Positions 59,160 through 64,000 of a stretch of 64,000 nucleotides of DNA are shown piece by piece. The translations under genes were made by a program, and so were the position numbers. Origin of the DNA: Ischnura elegans. Lineage: Eukaryota; Arthropoda; Insecta; Odonata; Coenagrionidae. Where the stretch lies: contig NC_060256.1 in assembly GCF_921293095.1 (NCBI RefSeq), positions 89,497,851 to 89,561,850 on the forward strand, given 5' to 3'. Numbering within the stretch: position 1 is the stretch's first letter; every line of letters starts with the position of its first letter. The notes beneath the pieces are model-generated. The model was not told where the DNA came from. It made no database searches and was given only the letters and a program-made list of their open reading frames with translations.

Positions 59160-59660
59160 ATATTATCATCATCACTGGCCGACAATCCTAAGATTGGTTT
59201 AACGCAGTTCTCCACTCAGTTCTCCTATCAGCTAATCTTTTCACACCTACGTATTTCTTCTCTTTCATATCCTTCTTTACGGGTTCCATTTTTTATGTTC
59301 GAGGTCCTCCTTTTCCGTTCTTGCCTTCCTCTTGTCCCTCGACGATTGTCTTCATCAGGCCAACATGTCTCAAGATGTGGCCTATAAGTTTTTTTCTTAT
59401 CAATGTTTTCATGAGGTTTCCCTGCTCTCCTACTCTTCTTAGGACTTCCTCACTACTAACTCGATCGATCCATTTGATCCCCATCATTCTTCCATAGCAC
59501 CACATTTCGAAGGCCTCCACTCTTAATTTTCCGCTGCTGTCATTGACCATGCCTCACTTCCGTAGAAAATAATACGTCAAATGGAAGTTCTGATAAATTG
59601 TTTCTTTACTTCTACATTTTAAACTTCCAGCTGTAAGTAGATATTTCTTTTGGTGGAACA
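59160..59660 (-). mobile_element. LINE fragment (RTE-like), 3' part
   Basis: Minus strand reads AFEMWCYGRMMGIKWIDRVS, LRRVGEQGNLMKTLIRKKLI and RHVGLMKTIVEGQEEGKNGK; ends with the ATGATGATAAT-type tail at 59160. Confidence 0.85.
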
Positions 59661-61226
59661 CTCTCTTCACCTGAGCTATCAGTGTCACACATCTGTTCAG
59701 TAATATAATACTATTAAAATGAAATTTTTGGTGATTTTTATGTCTGCTCCTAAATCTTGGGATAGTATGGGATTTAATCGGATTGCTTACAGGGAATTTG
59801 TGGCTTTTATCATGCACAAGAAAAGAATAGAAAATGCTCTCGAATAAATTAGGAAATTCATATTTATTTAAGTTAAGAGAAAAGTTTTCAAATACAGGGT
59901 GTTTAAAACGGAATGTCGGAGTTAGATCGATACACAGCATTTGAATAGATACTCAGCCACTACTTTCGTGACCACTTGGCATAAGATAGTTAGCCAACTG
60001 ATAATTTACTCTCGGAGTGAACAACTAGATTTAACTTATATACTTTGAGCAATGCAAGATTTTCATCTAGACTAGGAAAACATGAACCTTACCTTGATTT
60101 TGCCATTAAAAACATACCTACCATATTTTCAACCTTGATGAGGCACCCATTTCGAGCTCGCTCCTAGCAGGCATTTAGCTCGAATAAAAGTACAAAGTAA
60201 TAACGAGAAATGAGATGATATTGTGATATTTTGCCCTTCTATTTCATTTTTAGGGAAGCAATAATAATTATACACATAAATATACAAATGCGATGCCTGA
60301 GTAAATTTTAATGGATTAATTTACGAAAATATATTTCGTCATTTCTAATTCGGTTCTGAACTAAAATTTTTTCGCGGCTGAGAGTTTAAGGACTTTTAAT
60401 TGGTCCACGTCAATACCAAGAAAATGACAGTAGCGTCTTCTTTAAAGCAAGTTTACTCATTCCCACATGCATTGCCATTCTTAAGATTGACTTTCTGAGA
60501 AACGGTAGCTATGGAAATATTTTGAGCATCATTAAAATGAAATATGGTGAAGCAGAGACGTGTTCACGATTACCTCAGAGATGACATCATCATTAGCACA
60601 AGGAACGTCATATGCAGAATTTCAAAATACGGTTGAGAGCGCCTCGTAAGAGGATATTTGTTTTTTTCCTTCCAAGTATTCATAATGATGAATTGGATCG
60701 AAACGAATACAGAAATTCTATAGGGATAAAACCTCACGCACGGACTAAACCCTATGTGATTATCAGTTCAAAATTGAATTATTATCACCAGAGCCACAGT
60801 AATAAAATGTAATTTAAATGCAGAAACCAAATTAAATTCGTACTCTGCCGTTTACTGTCGTGAATATAGCATTCAACGAACCATTGATCGCCTTGCTATC
60901 TACACGTTAATATAATGCCACTCGTTTCCATAGATACCGCGTCTCCTCACTTCGAGGGGCAATATGATAGGATTAAAATAACAGAGAATTTTGCATGAAT
61001 ATTCATTGAACCATAGTAGGTAAAATAAATTTCAAAAAATTTAAGAGGACTTCTTGAATGTCGATGGAATTTTCCAACCCAATATAAAGTCTTTTCGTTT
61101 TCAAAATCGATCCTTAATTCGCACAAGGCTTTTCACCAACATTTATTCCGAGGTAATGGGATCCAGTAACACAGTCATACTCCTTAAGTCTTTTGATGCT
61201 CTGGAGACGCACTTGTCCTTGAAATA
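59661..61226. other. Intergenic, nothing recognised
   Basis: AT-rich; a 128-codon minus frame at 59554-59940 overlaps LINE sequence and shows no motif. Confidence 0.45.
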
Positions 61227-61232
61227 TTTATT
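61227..61232 (-). promoter_or_regulatory. Polyadenylation signal of gene D
   Basis: AATAAA on the minus strand, 100 bp beyond the stop codon. Confidence 0.55.
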
Positions 61233-61331
61233 GTTTCTTTCCTTTCATATCTGAGTAGTCACCCTTTCCAAAACAAAACACATGTTTCAAAAAAAAACGA
61301 GCGAAATTGTTTGTTTTTTTTTCTCTCCTCT

Positions 61332-61651
61332 CTAAGCCTTCATGTTGTCCAGGATCCACTTCATATAGTGACCGACTCGCGTGTACACTCCCGGCTGTCC
61401 CGGAGATCCGCAGTTCTTGGGTCCGTAGGAGACGATACCGTGCTGTATCGTGCGCGTGCTCGTCTGGATCTGGCCGAAGTAGGTGAGCGGGCCTCCGGAG
61501 TCGCCGGAGCAGGAGTCTCCGCCGTTGCGGACGCCGCCGGCGCAGAGCTGGGTGACGCGCGAGATGGGCACCACACCGCGGAAGGCATCGGAGCAATCCG
61601 GGTAGGACATCACGGGCACGGAAACCTTGAGCAGCACAGGAGACGGTTGAA
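61332..61651 (-). CDS. Gene D: trypsin-like CLIP-type protease, last exon
   Basis: Acceptor TTTGCAG (minus) precedes 61651, and the exon starts with two bases of a split codon, as in genes A to C. It encodes SPVLLKVSVPVMSYPDC, LCAGGVRNGGDSCSGDSGGP and GVYTRVGHYMKWILDNMKA, TAG at 61334-61332. Ser195, Gly193 and Asp189 are all present, so this member should be an active protease cutting after Arg or Lys. It is closest to gene C by eye, and much more GC-rich in third positions. Upstream exons were not found before 64000; they probably lie to the right, outside the window. Confidence 0.85.
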
Positions 61652-61762
61652 CTGCAAAGAGGAGTAGGAGTTGAAAGGACGATTAAATGGCGACATTTTA
61701 ATACTTGATTTCATCTACAGGGCGATCTCTGACGAATATGCAACCGTGTGATAGGCGGATTA

Positions 61763-62379
61763 CACAGGCCAACAAAAAAATTTTGTTTTTGAAAACTTTT
61801 TTTATTTTAATAGCTGATCTTTATAGATTTTGATGTGCCGAATCCAAACCTGGCCTTAGTTTTTTTATCACCCGTGGTTTCCAAGCAATATGTATTTAAT
61901 ATTTAGTCAAATACCCCTGTACGGTATACAGGGAAATCAATGAAACACTGTGTTACATCATAAAATTGTTGTATTTACTGTTCACTACATCGTGATAAAA
62001 TGGTTTGTATTTACTACAGCGTGATAATTCAGGGTTCACCTGTCAACTGGAATTGGTCTACATTTTCTTTCCCTTTTTTCCTTGAAGCTTCTTGTGTAGT
62101 TTTTTCTGCGATGAATCGCTTGCTGAACTTCTCGGTGTAATACCAACAGTAATCCCCATTATCTTCGTTCATTACATCTACTTTTTCAATTTTATTGTGA
62201 CTATATAAAAGCTGTTAAATTCTAAAAATATTGCTTGATTTCATAAATTTAACTGTAAAATGTGAATAAATGGTGGGTGATACAACTTTAAAACCATCAT
62301 TTTTGGATTCATTAACTTTAAAAATATAAGTTTTTAAAAACAATTTTCAGTAAAAAAGTTTTTTCATTGTTGGCCTGTG
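61763..62379. mobile_element. Inverted-repeat element in gene D intron
   Basis: Ends CACAGGCCAACAAAAAAA and, reversed, CACAGGCCAACAATGAAAAA. 617 bp, AT-rich, non-coding. No clear target duplication; superfamily undecided. Confidence 0.7.
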
Positions 62380-62739
62380 ATATTGGTCTAGTGCAGGAAA
62401 CAAACAGAATGCACAAAAGCTTTTCTAAGTATAGTTTTTCAATTAAATACATGTGGTGGCGTCGACCCTTCCCGCTGTTTAGTGTGTGAGTCAATGCTTC
62501 CTCCGATTCTAGCTGCGGCTTTGAGGTGAGTACTCCTCATATGAATACTGAGTACTCCGATGATTACTATGAATACCCAGGCGAATACTATAGCAATTAG
62601 GAGATTCAGGAGAATTAGCAAAATCGTGGCGATAGAGAATCGAAGGCTACGGCGTTAGGCTTAGATTTCTTGAGCACTCAACAATAGAATACTGATATCA
62701 TCATCTTAGAACCCCACTATGTCTAGGTTCAACAGAAAC

Positions 62740-63125
62740 TATTAATGAAGAGAGATATTTTGCCAAGCGGATAGGTATATGATTTCTTTTTTCCCTTGAA
62801 AAATAAAGGAATTCCATAAATTCTAGGTGAGACTCAGTACTCGTATCTCCTTTTATTATTAATAGCTGGTGTCCAAGACAAAGCCACACACCTATGGCTA
62901 CACCTATGTATTACCCTGCGAACTACATATAGGGTATTTGGCAGGGGGTGATCAATCGCCAACATACAGTAAGTATGGTAGAGGACCGCCATGAATGGAG
63001 ATACAGATACGAATACTTCAAGGTCATAAAATATTACGCATAATTGCAAAAAATAGTTGCACTACAAATAATTGCTCACCTATTGAGGCGGATTGGAGGG
63101 TAGTATGCATATGTAGATGATGGTC
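62740..63125. repeat. Cluster of CR1/Jockey-like LINE 3' ends
   Basis: 62740-62890 (plus) matches the LINE 3' region at 21573-21720 (AGAGATATTTTGCCAAGCGG, AGCTGGTGTCC). 62902-63000 (minus) is a tail with TGATTGATC/GATCAATC and GGCAGGGGGTG. 63075-63125 (plus) is another tail ending TGTAGATGATGG. Confidence 0.65.
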
Positions 63126-64000
63126 GAGGTACAAGGGTACTCGCTGAAACATTTTTGTTAAGATTTTTCTATCAATAAAATCCACCGAATGGTACGAGAC
63201 CTTGGTTGCTATGTCTGTCTGTGTTCATTAGAGTACCTGCTCATGTAATACACTGATTACCATATTAACTTTCGATTGATTGAGTAATTATTGGCTCACA
63301 CTAATTCCTAGGATGAATACTTGCAACATTTTAATGCAAATTTTATCCATGATACGTGTTAATTGTAAGAAACTTTCATGCATAAGCTTCTTCAATTCAT
63401 AAGGTCTGGCCTCATGCGTACATATCAAAGCACGTTCAAATGGATATAATTAAAAAAAGGTGACATAATTCGATACATTTTAGATAAAGGAAAAGAAATC
63501 GTCTTAATTTTACCAGAAATAGTAGACTGGTTTTGGCAGAAAATTTATGTTTAAATGTTGGAGCTATGTAATGCTGAAACTTTATTTCGCTATTGCCGAA
63601 TGCACATTTTCTATAACAGTTTAATCCTACCCTTACTATCCATAATTTACTGTTTCCTTGTGGCATGACCTTACGCGTTAACACTAAATGTGGGTAACTT
63701 GTGATTTTACAATCAGCGATTGAGATGCGAAAAAACGCAAAATTTGCTACCTTCTGTATCTGTATTTGTTCTCTTAGCAACAGCATTTAACCGCAAAATT
63801 GTAGCCACTTCCTGTTTCTTTCAATTTCGCCGTGAATGGCAACGGAAGCACGGAACGAAAACCACGACTTCCCCCGCCGTTCAGAGGTTTCCGAATTCTG
63901 TTGGATTCCGAAGAGATGATAGTGCACACGAATGATTTTCCCTTCTCTGCGAACTCAAGCGTCATTCATAATTCCTTCTTCGTTCATTGAAAGTATTCCA
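63126..64000. other. Right edge, nothing recognised
   Basis: No protease exon on the minus strand and no repeat terminus found. A 116-codon minus frame at 63436-63786 has no known motif. Confidence 0.45.

Noticed and set aside
62490-62530. Start exon of a plus-strand gene (MLPPILAAAL then GTGAGT)
   Set aside because: A short hydrophobic start plus donor is easily met by chance, and no following exon was found.
62565-62660. Signal-peptide exon of gene D on the minus strand
   Set aside because: GCCACGATTTTGCTAATTCT resembles the gene C signal exon, but there is no in-frame ATG, and no CLIP, His or Asp exon lies between it and the last exon at 61651.

Overview
The window looks like nuclear DNA of an arthropod, most likely an insect. 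It is AT-rich, the genes are split by GT-AG introns of 0.8 to 7 kb, and almost every intron and spacer is filled with transposon remains: two tRNA-derived SINE families, two or more LINE families, and hAT, PIF/Harbinger, Tc1/mariner-type and Transib-like DNA elements. I cannot name the species.

The only host genes I can support are four members of one family of secreted chymotrypsin-fold serine proteases (CLIP-protease type). They form two convergent pairs. Gene A (5939-9900, +, 3' part only) is a serine protease homologue whose catalytic Ser is Leu. Gene B (13499-29342, +) has seven exons that join to an open frame of 506 aa, with signal peptide, a Thr-rich eight-unit repeat in place of a CLIP domain, and an intact His-Asp-Ser triad. 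Gene C (54527-44154, -) has six exons joining to 378 aa, with signal peptide, CLIP domain and triad, but a non-basic activation site and a substituted oxyanion-hole Gly. Gene D (61651-61332, -) is represented by its last exon only, with a normal trypsin-type active site. The genes share exon borders, intron phases and the C-terminal pattern W-I-(L/M)-x-x-(M/I)-(K/E/D)-(P/A), so they are a local duplication cluster. By family knowledge such proteins act in haemolymph or other extracellular cascades (clotting, melanization, Toll activation); that role is inference here.

Layout: 1-5938 spacer or intron with SINE and LINE scraps; 5939-9900 gene A, its intron holding a minisatellite grown from a SINE tail and two tandem 660-bp MITEs; 9901-13498 spacer with two LINE pieces; 13499-29342 gene B, whose sixth intron carries a nested stack (hAT outer layer containing a PIF/Harbinger element with a LINE scrap and a Transib-like element with an hAT MITE); 29343-44153 gene-free spacer with LINEs, a SINE, MITEs and a Harbinger-in-mariner nest; 44154-54527 gene C; 54528-61331 spacer with a LINE split by a 2.1-kb hAT element; 61332 onward gene D and its first intron.

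I found no rRNA, true tRNA, CRISPR, operon or retrovirus-like element. The most informative points are the active-site changes in genes A, B and C, the target-site duplications that date the insertions relative to each other, and an hAT MITE lying 17 bp upstream of a constitutive exon of gene B. All exon joins are manual and based on splice sites, reading phase and family homology; no transcript evidence was available.
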